Source: Rhizophagus irregularis (Eukaryota; Glomeromycota; Glomeromycetes; Glomerales; Glomeraceae). From it: a DNA stretch of 64,000 bases. The notes under the pieces were generated by a model. The model saw only the letters and a list, made by a program, of their open reading frames with translations. It was not told where the DNA came from and did no database searches. The stretch covers positions 2,542,001-2,606,000 of the forward strand of contig NC_089440.1 in the NCBI RefSeq assembly GCF_026210795.1, read 5' to 3'. Both the position numbers and the translations under genes were made by a program. This document shows, one piece after another, positions 46,060 to 58,010 of this stretch; position 1 is the stretch's first letter; each line of letters begins with the position of its first letter.

Positions 46060-46805
46060 CCCATCAGAGCCGAAGAACCTCAAAAAGAAAAAAAAGAAAG
46101 CATTAGAAACAAAATGGAGCAACGAAGAAACAAACAAACGAAAAATAATAAAAATACCTTGACCGCAGAACTGAGAGAGCCGAAGAACCTAAAAAGAAAG
46201 AAAAGAAAGCATTAGAGACATAATCATAATTAAAACGAAATAGAGAAACAAACGAAAAAATGAAAATACCTTGACTGAACCAAAAAAGAGTCGAAGAACC
46301 TTAAAAGAAAAAAAAAGAAAGCATTAGAAATAAAATTAAAACGAAATAGAGAAATGAAGAACGAAAAAAAATGAAAATACCTTAACTGCAGAACCGAAAA
46401 GAGCCAAAGAACCCTAAAACGAAAAAAAAGAAAGCATTAGTTTAGGAACAAAAGTAAACAAATAGAGCAACAAAGAAACAAACAAATAAAAAAAAAGAAA
46501 ATACTTTGATCGCAAACCCGAGAGAGCCGAAGAACCTAAAAAGAAAGAAAAGAAAGCATTATTAGAAACAAAATTAAAACGAAAGGGAGAAACGAAGAAA
46601 TAAAACAACCGAAAAAAAATGAAAATACCTTGACCAATGACCACAGAACCGAAAAGAGCCAGAGAACCTGAAAAGAAAAAAAAGAAAGCATTAGAAACGA
46701 AATGGAGCAACAAAGAAACAAATAAACGAAAAATAATGAAAATACCTTGACCGCAGAACTAAGAAAGCCGAAGAACCTAAAAAGAAAGAAAAGAAAGCAT
46801 TAGAA
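46060..46805 (-). repeat. Right array of mini-exon-like units, inverted relative to the left array
   Basis: On the minus strand six full units and a partial one repeat the left-array pattern: T/C-rich run, TTTTTAG, a core such as GTTCTTCGGCTCTCTCGG and onward to GATCAAAG, then GTATTTTC. Cores lie near 46745-46775, 46628-46663, 46504-46534, 46379-46411, 46269-46300 and 46158-46188. Related but weaker units continue to about 45733. Confidence 0.75.
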
Positions 46806-47054
46806 TATATTTTTTTTATTCAGATTTTAAAATAAAGATGCGGTTACCAGTATTTATTCTAAAACTGTGTATAAATAAATAACTCATCAAATGATCAGAT
46901 ATAAAAACTGGATTTCGTCTTGTAATAAACTGGTTTTTGTCTTGTGATCCGAATATTTGGAATTTACGTCAGAAATCACAAAATCGCATTTATCTCAAAA
47001 AGTATAAAATGTCGATTTGGTCCCTTTTCCCAGCACTCACCCCATATAGTTTAA

Positions 47055-47661
47055 GGGACAAATCGCCACTCAACCGGAGAATTTTAATAATGCCGATTTA
47101 TGCAAATTATCGCTAAAAATGGCTAATACTCCTTTTTTACCAGATTGTCATATCATCATGTGATATGATACACAAATTTTAAAGACGGTAATTAATAGTG
47201 ACAATCCTAGCTAAGCCACTTGCAAAGTTTGAAATCGCTAGAGTTTCGCGTCTTTGACTTTTCTATGTAGGAACGCAAGATTCCGACAGTAAATTTCCTA
47301 TTAACCCAAATATTGGATGAAAAATTTTTGAACATTTTTCACTGTAACTAAGCTATATTTGGTTTTTTATTTAGTTTTTAAATCTTTATTTAGTTTTATT
47401 TGGATCTTTTTAATATTCACATTCTTTGTTAAACTTGTACAGTTTCTACTAAAACTACATATGTATACCGCATAGTGCAAGTTTATGAAATATTTTTTTT
47501 GGACATGAAAGTTATTGTATACTGTTTTTTTTCACTTATTGGAAAAAAATTTATAGTAAAGAACAAGAAATTCCAAAAAATTTTTTTTTATTAATTACAA
47601 AGCCCGTAAAATTAATTATAGAATGTCGATCATTTTCTCCGGTTGAATGACAATCTGTCTC
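47055..47661. mobile_element. TTAA-flanked MITE, about 607 bp
   Basis: The left end after TTAA (47051-47054) reads GGGACAAATCGCCACTCAAC and continues CGGAGAA. The reverse complement of the right end before TTAA (47662-47665) reads GAGACAGATTGTCATTCAAC and continues CGGAGAA. A TTAA target is typical of piggyBac-like elements, but nothing inside encodes protein. It sits a few bases from the right end of the 6.5-kb transposon. Confidence 0.6.
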
Positions 47662-47689
47662 TTAAATATAATAATATATTATACAATAA

Positions 47690-48835
47690 TTTATAATTTA
47701 GTATTATTATAAAAAATAGATAAATCCTATAAGTATTAAGTAGATTTTATACTGCTAAACAACTTTCAATTAATAAAGGAAGTAAATTTCATTTGACTAA
47801 AGTGGTGAAATTACACTCTAAAGTTAGTAAATGGAAAAAAGAAAAATTCGAAAGTTAGTACCATGATGAAAAACGTAGATTTCTCCATATGTATTATATC
47901 TATACCCATAATAATTAATATATAAGTAGTTTCGACCTTGCTGAACAATTTTCAATTAAGTTAGAAAGTCGATTTCATTTGACTAAAGTGGTGAAATTAC
48001 GCGCTGAAGTTAATAAACAGAAAAAAAAAAATTCGAAAGTTAGTACCGTTATGAAAAATGTAGATTTCTCCATATGTATTATATCTACACCCATGAAAAT
48101 TAATATACAAGTGCTTTCGACCTTGCTGAACAATTTTCAATTAATTTAGTAAGTCGATTTCATTTGACTAAAGTGGTGAAATTACGCGCGGAAGTTAATA
48201 AACAGAAAAATATTTCAAAAGTTAGTACCGTTATGAAAAATGTAGATTTCTCCATATGTATTATACCTACACCCATGAAAATTAATATAAAAGTAGTTTC
48301 GACCTTGCTGAACAATTTTCAATTAATTTAGAAAGTCGATTTCATTTGACTAAAGTGGTGAAATTACGCTCTAAAGTTAGTAAACGGAAAAAAGAAAAAT
48401 TTGAAAGTTAGTACCATTATGAAAAATGTTGGTTTCTCCATATATATTATACCTACACCCATGAAAATTAATATACACGTAGTTTCGACCTTGCTGAATT
48501 AATTTAGAAAGTCGGTTTCATTTGGCTAAAGTAGTAAAATTACGCTCTGAAGTTAATAAATGAAAAAACAATTTTGAAAGTTAGTACCATTATGAAAAAT
48601 ATGGGTTTCTTTATATGTATTATACCTACACTTATAAAAAATAATATACAAGTAGTTTTGGCTCTGTTGAACAACTTTTAATTAATAAAAAAAATTGATT
48701 TCATTTGACTCAAGTAGTGAAATTACACTCTAAAGTTATTAAATAAAAAATATAAAACTTTAGGAGTTAAACAGTTAGTAGTGTTATAAAAACACAAATT
48801 TCTCTATAAATTTCATTTCTAATTTATGAAATTGA
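47690..48835. repeat. Satellite array, six units of about 182 bp
   Basis: The motif TGACTAAAGTGGTGAAATTA recurs near 47796, 47981, 48165, 48347, 48523 and 48706. Each occurrence is followed by GAAAGTTAGTACC, ATGAAAAATGTAGATTTCTC, an ACACCCATGAAAATTAATAT stretch and CGACCTTGCTGAACAATTT. The central units are most alike and the edge units more diverged. No coding frame persists. Confidence 0.85.
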
Positions 48836-49218
48836 GTTGTATGGGTTTAATAGTATGTTTGGAAAAAAAAGTTACAGTTTAAAAAAATTCATAAAAAAAT
48901 TTTTATTTACGTGTATAAAATTGTAAAACGTAATACAAACAAAATTAATATAAAACTAAAATTATCATATTACTGGTGAATTTCACCAGAGGTAAATTCA
49001 CCCCTGGTGAATTAATTTTAAATTAACCACTGGTGAATATAAAATTAATCCTTTTAAATTATAAAATTAAAAATAATTTTTAAAATAAATAAAAAAATAT
49101 TGAAATATTAAATATTATATTATCATTTATTTTTTTAAAATTTTTAATTAAATTTTTATTTGCAATTTTTATAAAAATAAATTTTTAAAATAAAGTATTA
49201 TTATTATTTAATTGATAT

Positions 49219-49351
49219 CAGAATATTTTACCAAAAGCCATTTCGTTAAAAAATAATCTCTGGCCTAAATTATTTATAATTCTGCATAATGTTGATACTA
49301 TTTTTTGGCAAAATATTCTTTTGATGAAATGGCTTTTGGTAAAATGTACTG
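49219..49351. mobile_element. MITE with CAG...TTTTACCAAAAGCC ends, 133 bp
   Basis: The left end is CAGAATATTTTACCAAAAGC and continues CATTTC. The reverse complement of the right end is CAGTACATTTTACCAAAAGC and continues CATTTC. CAG termini next to TA are typical of Tc1/mariner-derived MITEs. The core has no coding capacity. Confidence 0.7.
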
Positions 49352-50600
49352 TAACCCATTTAATTTTAGTCAAATTATAATTTTGGTTAGAATTAAAATT
49401 AAATAATTTAAATAATATTTTTTTAATAAAAAGAAATTTTTTAAAGTAAAATGTAATTTATTTATAAAAGTCAAATTTTTATATTTTAAATATTTAAATA
49501 ATAATCTTTTTATAGCACTTTTTAAAATTCTGTTACTTTTCATATAAATTATTTAATAAAAAAGATTATCAGATTATCAGTTATTAGATTATTAGATTAT
49601 TATTTAGATTACTAGATATTTATTAGTTTATTGATTATAATCTTTAATTTGATAATTTGATAATCTGATAATTTTTTTTTAGATAATTTATACAGAGAAT
49701 ATAGAATTTTAAAAAGTATAATAATATAAAAAAAACTAACTAAAAATAATATATTTAAATTTAAATTAATATTTTAATTTTAAAATCGAATTCTAAAACT
49801 TAAAATTTATTAAAATCCAGTTGTATATAAAAAATATAAAAATCAATTTTAATTTTATTAATAAAAAAAGCAAATTCAATTAAATTAAAAATTTAAAAAT
49901 TAGTCTTTTGCAATTATTTTATTATTTAATAATTTAATTCAACTGATTTTTATTAAATTATAGCTATTAATAAACTTTATAAAAATAAAAAAATTTTATT
50001 TAGATTTAATTAAAAAATCAAAAGAATAAAAAATATTAATTTAATATAAAATTATAAATCAATTATAAATTATATATTAAATATTCAGAATTTTAAATAC
50101 TATATAAATTATGAAAAAAATTAAAAATTTTTAAATTGGTAACAGTTACTATTAATAATATTTAGTAATTTTCTATTGATAAAATATTTAAATTTTTTTT
50201 ATATTGATTATTAGTGGTGAATTTATAATGTAATATTAACCAGTATTTTAATAGATTTTTAATTCTAATTAAAAATATATCATTTAATGCTAATATATTA
50301 CTGGCTATTGGTAAGTTTTAGCAATTTTCTATTAAAAATATCCTGAAATAATAAAAATAAAATATGTAATATTAATACAAGTTTGCTATTTATCGCCTTA
50401 GGTGTCCACCGCTAGTGTCACGTGATAATGTTAACACGTGATTCTCATTTAAATGTTTGTAGCAATTGTTAATGTAAATTTATAATTTATCGTTATACAA
50501 TAATACAATAAATACAATTCTAATGCTAATAATTTATATACTGTTTTACTCTAAGACATAAATGCAAATAATTAAAAATTTTAGTTTTGCTACAATGCTC
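49352..50600. other. AT-rich region, no gene seen
   Basis: Mostly A and T. A loose inverted repeat built of GATTATCAGATTATCAG and its inverse lies at about 49563-49680. Around 50418-50445 two CACGTGAT half-sites face each other. Neither can be tied to a gene. Confidence 0.5.
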
Positions 50601-53364
50601 CTAACTATTAATATTATGCTGATTAACATTTTCTTTATCAGCTTTATGTTTAACACACCCACAAATATTATATTCTCTACTTAAATAATAACTACAAGTT
50701 TTAAGACCACCTTCATTTGATTTTGCCATAGTTTGATTATTATCTTCTACTGATAATTTATAACACTTAGGAGGGTGCCCTTTTGCCTTGTGGTATTTTG
50801 GATTAGATAGTATCTGAATATTATCCAAAGGCTGTTGTGTATTATTGCAAATTTCAATATTAATATGTAACTCTTGCAATACATTGTTTTATAATGAACT
50901 AAACTGATAAACTTCTTCAATGTCTAAACCTGTATTATTATGATACTTCATAATAAATTGCATCAAAATTCCAATCAATTCTGCAGTAGTACTTTCTGCT
51001 ACAGCTAGTATTTGAATACTTGTTTTAGCCAAAGACATTGTATTCCCATATTAAACTTTTTTATTAACACGTTTTCTTGCAGCTGGTGTATAAAAATTAT
51101 TAAGTCTAATTTGATTAATATAATGTAAAGGTGTAGCTGTTTTACTTGTTTTTCCTTTGACAATTGTAATATTTAATGATTCTGATGGAATTGATTCAAA
51201 TCAACGACTATAAATAAGAGATAAATGAAATACTGCTTTTTCTGATTGGATTAAAATTCGGTACTGATGTTTACATAGCATTCCCTGATTTATAATATAC
51301 ATACAAGTACAAAGTGATAATGAATCTTTCAAAATAATGACATAGTATGGTCTAAAAGGCTTATCTGAAGCAGGTACAATGCTAGATACTTCCCAAAGTT
51401 CTTGAATATCGTCAGATAGTATGCCAGATAGTAATTCTTTTAAACGAATTTGTGGTACATTATATAATTGTTCAATTATACCATCAGGTGCATTATTGGA
51501 TTCTTTAGTTTAAAAATAAAAAAAATAACGAAAGAATTAGTTTCTTTGTATAATTAGCATAAAGGCTCGTAAACTAATCAAAATAATCCTACCTTAACCT
51601 AACTAATTCTGACTCTAATCCTAACAAACCCTAACTTAATTAACCCTAACCCTAACCTTAACAAACCCTAACCTAACCCTAACTAACTCTAACCCTAACT
51701 CTAACTAATCCTAATAGTTCTCAATAAACTTATTTGATTAATAGAAATCATCATTCCTTGATATAGCAGTACTTGTTTTATTTGTGCTCTTTGAAGAGAT
51801 AAAGAAATAAGAGCTAAATAACTTTTAATACATTATCAATCTCCTTAAATATACTGTTATAGGTTGATGAAAGTCTAACAGATGGATTTGATCCATAATA
51901 ATCTTTAATACGAGTATATAAAGCTTCTTTTTCTAATTCATATTCAATTGCTATTACTAATTCCTTTAATAAAGTACTACGATCAACATGTTTTTTCAGA
52001 ACCTCATTAATAGACTCTATATGTTGAGTAGATTCAACTCCTGCTGTAAAAATCTTTGTAATTGAATATCTTGCCCAAGCAGTCCGATTAAGATAAAGCT
52101 TATTTTCAAGATAAGAATGACAAGGTTCATATCTTATTAACATATTTTGATATCTTAACTCAAATTTTTTTTGGCTATAGCTGTTTCGCATATGATAAAA
52201 ATCTTCAACAAATCTTTTTACTGAATTACCATGTAATTTTGACTTAGCCTTCTTTTTAACATTCTTAACAATATAATAAATACATAACAAATATTGTGTT
52301 TGAAGATAGATAATACGAATAGCAGCAATTACTGCAGAATCACCATCTGTAAAAATTACTTTAGGTGAAACATTATCAACTGATTTTAACATACATTGGA
52401 AAATCCATTCATAAGCAGCTTGGGTTTCATATTTAATTAAGGTTTGTCCAACAATTCTCGTTTTGAAATTATTATCAATACAAACAAATAAACTTAATGC
52501 CATATCATAACGATTTGTCTTTGCTGTATTATCATGGATAATCACGTCATGATATTTTGGCCATAAATCATTATGCTATTGGCTAGTCATCCAGAAAAGG
52601 CCTGTAAGTTTATTATTTGGACCCTCCAAATATGATATAACTATATAATCTTGATCTATATCACGCTGTTTCAGAAGATATGATAACATTTCAGCAGCAT
52701 CAAATTCATTATGGATTCGTACACCTTTAAATTTGCTAATTGCATTATATAAATTCTTCTTTTTAATATGATGTTCTGGAAATTCTTTAGTCAGGAGATA
52801 TTAAATCAAATCTAAGTTAGTCTAGTATAGTAGACTATATAAAAATATCATACAAAGCAAATTATAAATTAGATTATTAACTGTTGAGACCAGCTCCTAA
52901 ATGATCAAAAACAGTATAATGCTTAATCTTACTCAAGATAACATGTGGAAGTTTTAAAATTTTCAGTGCTAAGTAATTAATTTCTGAATTATATTGATGA
53001 TTATGATAATTTGAAAGTTGAGTGAGTTTTATAGCACTTGCACGTTTTCCAAAGTAAAAATTAACATGCCAGGCAATTTATTTTGCCTGAAACAGTATCA
53101 CGATGAGTATTAATATCCTTAACTTTCTTAGTTTAATTTATTCCAAATTTCAAACAGACATATTCTTAGTGTTGAATAATGGACTTACTTGTCAATAGAA
53201 TCAAGATCCTTGTGGTATTTATTAGTGACAAAACCCTGCTATTTTGCATATGCTTCAACTGCAATATGAACAGAATTCCAATCATCAAATAAATCACCAA
53301 CCTGAAGTTTTATTTTATATATATCATCTTGGTTGGTATTATTTAAAACAATTTTACTATTCAT
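50601..53364 (-). pseudogene. Decayed FAR1/MULE-type transposase gene
   Basis: On the minus strand it begins MNSKIVLNNTNQDDIYK (53364). A FAR1-like N-terminal domain follows (LFDDWNSVHIAVEAYA, then HVNFYFGKRASAIKL). The MULE transposase core (52545-51814) has HDNTAKTNRYDMAL, VIFTDGDSAVIAAIR and STQHIESINEVLKKH, consistent with D, D and E catalytic positions. A SWIM-type zinc finger lies near 51300 (C-x-C...C-x-H). It is dead: stops include those after MTSQ (about 52580), after AYAK (about 53245) and at several points between 51210 and 50880, plus frameshifts near 53060. An intron of about 310 nt (about 51817-51507) is far longer than the others here. Terminal inverted repeats were not identified. 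Confidence 0.75.
51590..51720. repeat. Telomere-like degenerate CCCTAA tract
   Basis: About 130 bp of CCCTAAC, CCTAACC, ACTAACTCTAACC and similar repeats lie inside the long intron of the MULE pseudogene. The unit is close to the CCCTAA telomere repeat common in fungi but interrupted by AACT, TTAA and TTCT variants. Confidence 0.75.
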
Positions 53365-54429
53365 GATATGTATATTATGAGTTAAATTTGAAAGGAAAGG
53401 ATAAAAACAAATGAGTGTAATTATAATGTTAAATGGAAAGAAGGAGAGAGGATAGGTGGTTAAGAAAGTTTAATGAAAGCTTAATTTATTATCAATTTTA
53501 CATCAGTATTACATCATATCGTAGAATTCTACAGCTATATATGATACTGGCAGTGTAACGCCAGTGGTGATACGTATCAATTTTATAAATAATATAATAA
53601 TTATTTTACAGAAAATTATAAATATTAATAATTTTTATAATATTATAATATTTATATAATACATGAAATAATTCTTTTATTTTATAGAAATTAACATTTA
53701 GTAATATTAAAAAAAATATTAAAATAAATCAGTGCCAAAATTGTGGATAGATTAGGTAGTGACATTTATTACATAATATTTTAGGGGTGGAAGGGTATTT
53801 GAAGGTTATATAACATATAAGTTTAACATAAAATTTTTCATATTACATGAGGATGGGTGGGTATAAGTTTATAGTAAATAGATATTATATAATAAATGTC
53901 ACTGCTCTTACTGTGAAATTACAAAGAGGATTGTACAGTATGTTATATAAACAGATTATAAAAAAAATTGATGATGAATCAGATTCAACTGTACAGTTGT
54001 AAGCTTTAAGTTTTATTAAGGATAAATTAATTCAGATTAAAAAAATACGTAAGTATAAAAAATATTATTAGGATATGAATATATTATTAAAAATATTACA
54101 GGTAATTAATTAGTAAATATAAAATAAAATTTAATTATTTAAAATATTACTTAAAATATTTTTAATTTAAAATACATTTAAAATATATTTAAAAGTATAA
54201 ATTAAATTAAATATAATTTAAATAAAATTTTACACAAATTTGATTTTCAATATATTTAATTCTTAAATTATTTAAAATTCTAATATATTAAAATTCTTAA
54301 AATATATTTAAGAATTTTAAATAATTTTAAGTATAAATATTTTTTATAAATAATATTTTAAACAATTAAAGTTATATAAAAAAAAAAATAAATTAAATTA
54401 AAATAAAGAAAAAAAAAATTTATTAAAAA
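53365..54429. other. AT-rich spacer with one MITE-like element
   Basis: No gene is supported. The only structured element is the inverted repeat at 53758-53903. Confidence 0.45.
53758..53903. mobile_element. MITE-like element with AGTGACATTTATTA ends, 146 bp
   Basis: The left end AGTGACATTTATTACATAAT and the reverse complement of the right end AGTGACATTTATTATATAAT differ at one base. The middle contains a G-rich stretch (GGGGTGGAAGGGTA). No target duplication is certain. Confidence 0.65.
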
Positions 54430-55490
54430 GTTATATTTTATAAGTTTATCAAAAAGTTATTTAATAAGTTTATTAAAAAACTATTTAACAAGTTTATCAA
54501 AAAGTCATTTAATAAGTTTATTAAAAAGTCATTTAATAAGTTTATTAAAAAGTTATTTAATAAGTTTATTAAAAAGCTATTTAACAAGTTTATCAAAAAG
54601 TCATTTAATAAGTTTATTAAAAAGTTATTTAGTAAGTTTATCAAAAAATTATTTAGTAAGTTTATCAAAAAGTCATTTAATAAGTTTATTAATAAGTTAT
54701 TTAATAAGTTTATTAAAAAGTTATTTAATAAGTTTATCAAAAAGTTATTGAATAAGTTTATTAAAAAGCAATTTAAGAAGTTCATCAAAGTTATTTAATA
54801 AGTTCATTAAGGTTCATTAAAAAGTCATTTAATGAGTTTATTAAAAAGTTATTTAGCAAGTTTATTATAAGTTTATCAAAAAGCAATTTAAGAAGTTCAT
54901 CAAAAAGCTATTTAATAAGTTCATTAAGGTTCATTAAAAAGTTATTTAATAAGTTTATCAAAAAGTCATTTAATGAGTTCATTAAAAAGTTATTTAGTAA
55001 GTTTATCATAAGTTTATCAAAAAGCAATTTAAGAAGTTCATCAAAAAGCTATTTAATAAGTTCATTAAGGTTCATTAAAAAGTTATTTAATAAGTTTATC
55101 AAAAAGTCATTTAATGAGTTCATTAAAAAGTTATTTAGTAAGTTTATCATAAGTTTATCAAAAAGCAATTTAAGAAGTTTATCAAAAAGCTATTTAATAA
55201 GTTCATTAAGGTTCATTAAAAAGCAATTTAAGAAGTTCACCAAAGTTATTTAATAAGTTCATTAAGGTTCATTAAAAAGTCATTTAATGAGTTTATTAAA
55301 AAGTTATTTAGCAAGTTTATCATAAGTTTATCAAAAAGCAATTTAAGAAGTTCATCAAAAAGCTATTTAATAAGTTCATTAAGATTCATTAAAAAGTCAT
55401 TTAACAAGTTCATTAAAAAAGTCATTTAATAAGTTTATTAAAAAGATCAAAAAGTCATTTAATAAGTTTATTAAAAATTATTCAATTATT
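54430..55490. repeat. 24-bp minisatellite with higher-order structure
   Basis: The unit is AAGTTATTTAATAAGTTTAT plus AAAA, varied as AAGTCATTTAATAAG or AAGCAATTTAAGAAG. The first 350 bp are regular. From about 54780 a longer unit of about 140 bp recurs (AAGCAATTTAAGAAGTTCAT at about 54882, 55022 and 55163). Because 24 is a multiple of 3, frames stay open on both strands: KKLFNKFI repeats on plus, LLNNFLIN repeats on minus. Confidence 0.85.
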
Positions 55491-58010
55491 AAATTTTTAA
55501 AAAATTTTATTAAAAAGTAACTAATTTTTTAAACAACCAATTTTTAACTTTTTTTAAAAAAAAAAATTATTGTTTTATTTAAATAGTTAGGTTAAAATAT
55601 AGAATTATTGTTTTGATTTATTTATATAAATATTTTTTTTTAATGCAAAATTTATTAAGAATTTTTACTATATTTTAAAATAGTTAACCTTATATTTATA
55701 AGTGTCAAAAATTTATTTTTAGTAACAAAAAATTTCACAAGCCTAATATAAAAATGGATTAGATTAAAAAAGATCTTTATTAAAAAATCAAATTTCAAAT
55801 TTTTAAACTATACTTTATAAAGAAAAAAAAAGAAAACCTGAAAAGAAACTGGTTTTTTTTTTATATTATAATAAATTTAAATAAGGTTTGTTTTCATTTA
55901 ACTAAAAATAAGATTTTTATATAGACAAAAAAAGCAAAAACAAGTTTTTTCCTTAAAAAGAAAATTCTCTTTCAATAAAAAAAAAAAAGAATTGATATCC
56001 GTTTTTGAAAGTGATTTTTTTAATTTCCCTCTACATAAAATTATTTTATTTTTTGTAAGCCGTTAAACAAGAAGTTTTTATTATATTATTTTGGACGTTA
56101 TTAATAAAAATATATAAATTTTTTTTTTGCGCCCATCTCTTAACACAAATAAATGATCGATTATTATCTAATATAAATTGGGGATAAAAAATGATTAATG
56201 TTAGATCACGTGATATGGAACATATTTTATTTTTCTATTTTTCTAGAAGAATAAAACCAGGCAGTAACAACTTTTTAAACACGTTTTCGTTCATCATTCT
56301 TTTGAGAAAAAAATTAAATAATAAATGTTTACATAAACAAAAATTTTCCCAAGGAATTTTCTCGCTTACCAATTTATTAATCTTTTTTTTTTTTAATAAT
56401 AATTGCTTGTAAATCTTATGTTTTCTAAGAAAGTCTTTTAAAAATTCCAAATTTGTAGGAAATGTAATGTAAATCCCGATAGATAAGCTTATAAAAAATT
56501 GGGTGTTTTTAAACGATTGGTTCGTCAACGACCGAAATTCTGCAGGGTGAAAGAAAAAATTCGTTATTTAACGTTCATAAATGAATTTTCCGATGCAAGT
56601 GTTTTTCACACACTTGGATATTAAAAGACTAAAACAAGAATTTATAGTTTGTTGGGAAAGAAATTTTTTTCTCTATAAAGTTTTTCCCTTTGACTTTAAG
56701 TTTGGTCTCGTCAAAATTTTTATCATTAAATAGTCATATTCTTCCAAAAATAGAAACTTTGTACTTTTCATTAAAGTTAACAAAAAAATCGATAATAGTT
56801 AAATCAGGTTTTTCACTGACATATTTGTCGGCCTATCAAAATTCATCAAATTAAAAAGAAAAAGGTTTAATAAATGATGCAATCTTAAACTTTTTTTATT
56901 ACATTCACCCCCTCGAATTCTATTATTTTATACAATGTAAAAATTTTTTGGCTTTTGAATGAGGATCATATGAACATGGGAATATCAATTTTGCTTGGCG
57001 GGAATATGACGGGTTTTTAGCGGGGTTAATAAAGGTTTTTTAATAATATCAAGTTAAATAATGGAATAATATATAGGCTGTGTGATTATCCAATGGGGGT
57101 GACAGATTATTCCGAACTTGTATAAAATTTTCATGATGTAATGTGTAACAGATGTAATCTGAGCTTAAAATGTTGTGATAAGCAATATTAAAAAACGCGT
57201 CGAAACTCGAAAACTTCGCCTCGATTTTTTCTTTTATAAGAAATAAATGAGATAAATTTTAAAACAAATGATGAAATAATTTTTTAAAATAAAAAAAAAA
57301 TTAATTAAAAGATAAAAAAATATTTTTTTTTTTTGTTTCCTGGATTATAAATTATTTTCGTCGTACTGACCAAATATACCCAAATAAATAATAATAAATA
57401 AAACTTCAATTATAGACAAAAAGAATAAAAAAAAATTTTTTTATTTATTACAAAGTTCATAATTATTATCGAACCTTTTTATATTTCATATTGTCATACA
57501 TTAAGGAAGGAGGTAAAGGGAATGTGGGGTAAAAGATTGTTTGTAACCGGGGCACGAAATGGCGAGATTTAATTGACACAAATGTTACGCCAAACTAAGC
57601 TAATAACGGAATTTTTTTCCGTAAATTGCTGGCGCAGGCTAGTAATAATTTGGTTATGATTTTTTGATGCTCATCGCAATCAAAGCTTTTCTAAATTAAG
57701 ATAAAATCTGCAATTATTTTACTAAAGTAAAATCTGAAAAAAATATCAAAAATATCATATATAAAAAAAAAGTATATCAACAAGTGAAAATCCCCGCACG
57801 CCCACAAAAATTTTTTTTGAAAAAAAAAAAAAAACAAATAATTTTTCTTCTCACTCACACACTATTGCACTAAGAGGAAAGGCTAAATTCTTTTGACCAA
57901 AAAAATAAATAATAACATCATTTTTTTTTAAAAAAAAACCAACCAAAGAAAAATTTCTTTACCTTTTTTTTTCGCGGTCTTTTGGTAAACCTTTACTCTT
58001 AGTGTTATAA
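55491..58010. other. Upstream region of the ECL1-family gene
   Basis: AT-rich host DNA with poly-A and poly-T runs and no supported coding exon. The overlapping short frames at 56191-56528 on opposite strands are not convincing. The last few hundred bases are likely promoter and 5' leader of the gene at 58098. Confidence 0.45.

Larger units (their letters stand above)
40504..47043. mobile_element. 6.5-kb DNA transposon with 37-bp inverted ends and a DUF7869-type gene
   Basis: The left end GGGGTGAGTGCTGGGAAAAG, continuing GGACCAAATTGACATTT, is matched in inverse at the right end with one visible difference. Both ends abut ATAT, either a 4-bp target duplication or part of a palindromic terminus. 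A partial second copy of the terminal motif (GAGTGCTGAGAAAAGGGACC) lies at 40754-40778. Inverted tandem arrays occupy 41341-42165 and 46060-46805 inside the ends. The only gene is a broken DUF7869-type ORF at 42656-44986, the obvious candidate transposase. Confidence 0.7.
40349..49039. mobile_element. Outer inverted-repeat element with TTCACC/GGTGAA ends, nested insertions inside
   Basis: The left end (40349-40418) and the reverse complement of the right end (48971-49039) share, in the same order, CACCAGTGGT, TTCACCAGGGGT and TGGTGAAATTCACC. Inside lie a 6.5-kb DNA transposon, a TTAA-flanked MITE and a 182-bp satellite. Removing the first two leaves about 1.5 kb. The ends are built of short palindromes, so orientation was judged from motif order. 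A target duplication was not recognised. Confidence 0.5.

Noticed and set aside
54438-54788. 116-codon minus-strand frame of NFLINLLN repeats
   Set aside because: A product of the 24-bp minisatellite, with equally open frames on the other strand and no supporting context.
56191-56528. Two opposing frames of 73 and 97 codons upstream of the ECL1-family gene
   Set aside because: They overlap on opposite strands, are poly-Lys/Phe in nature, and have no homology or splice support.
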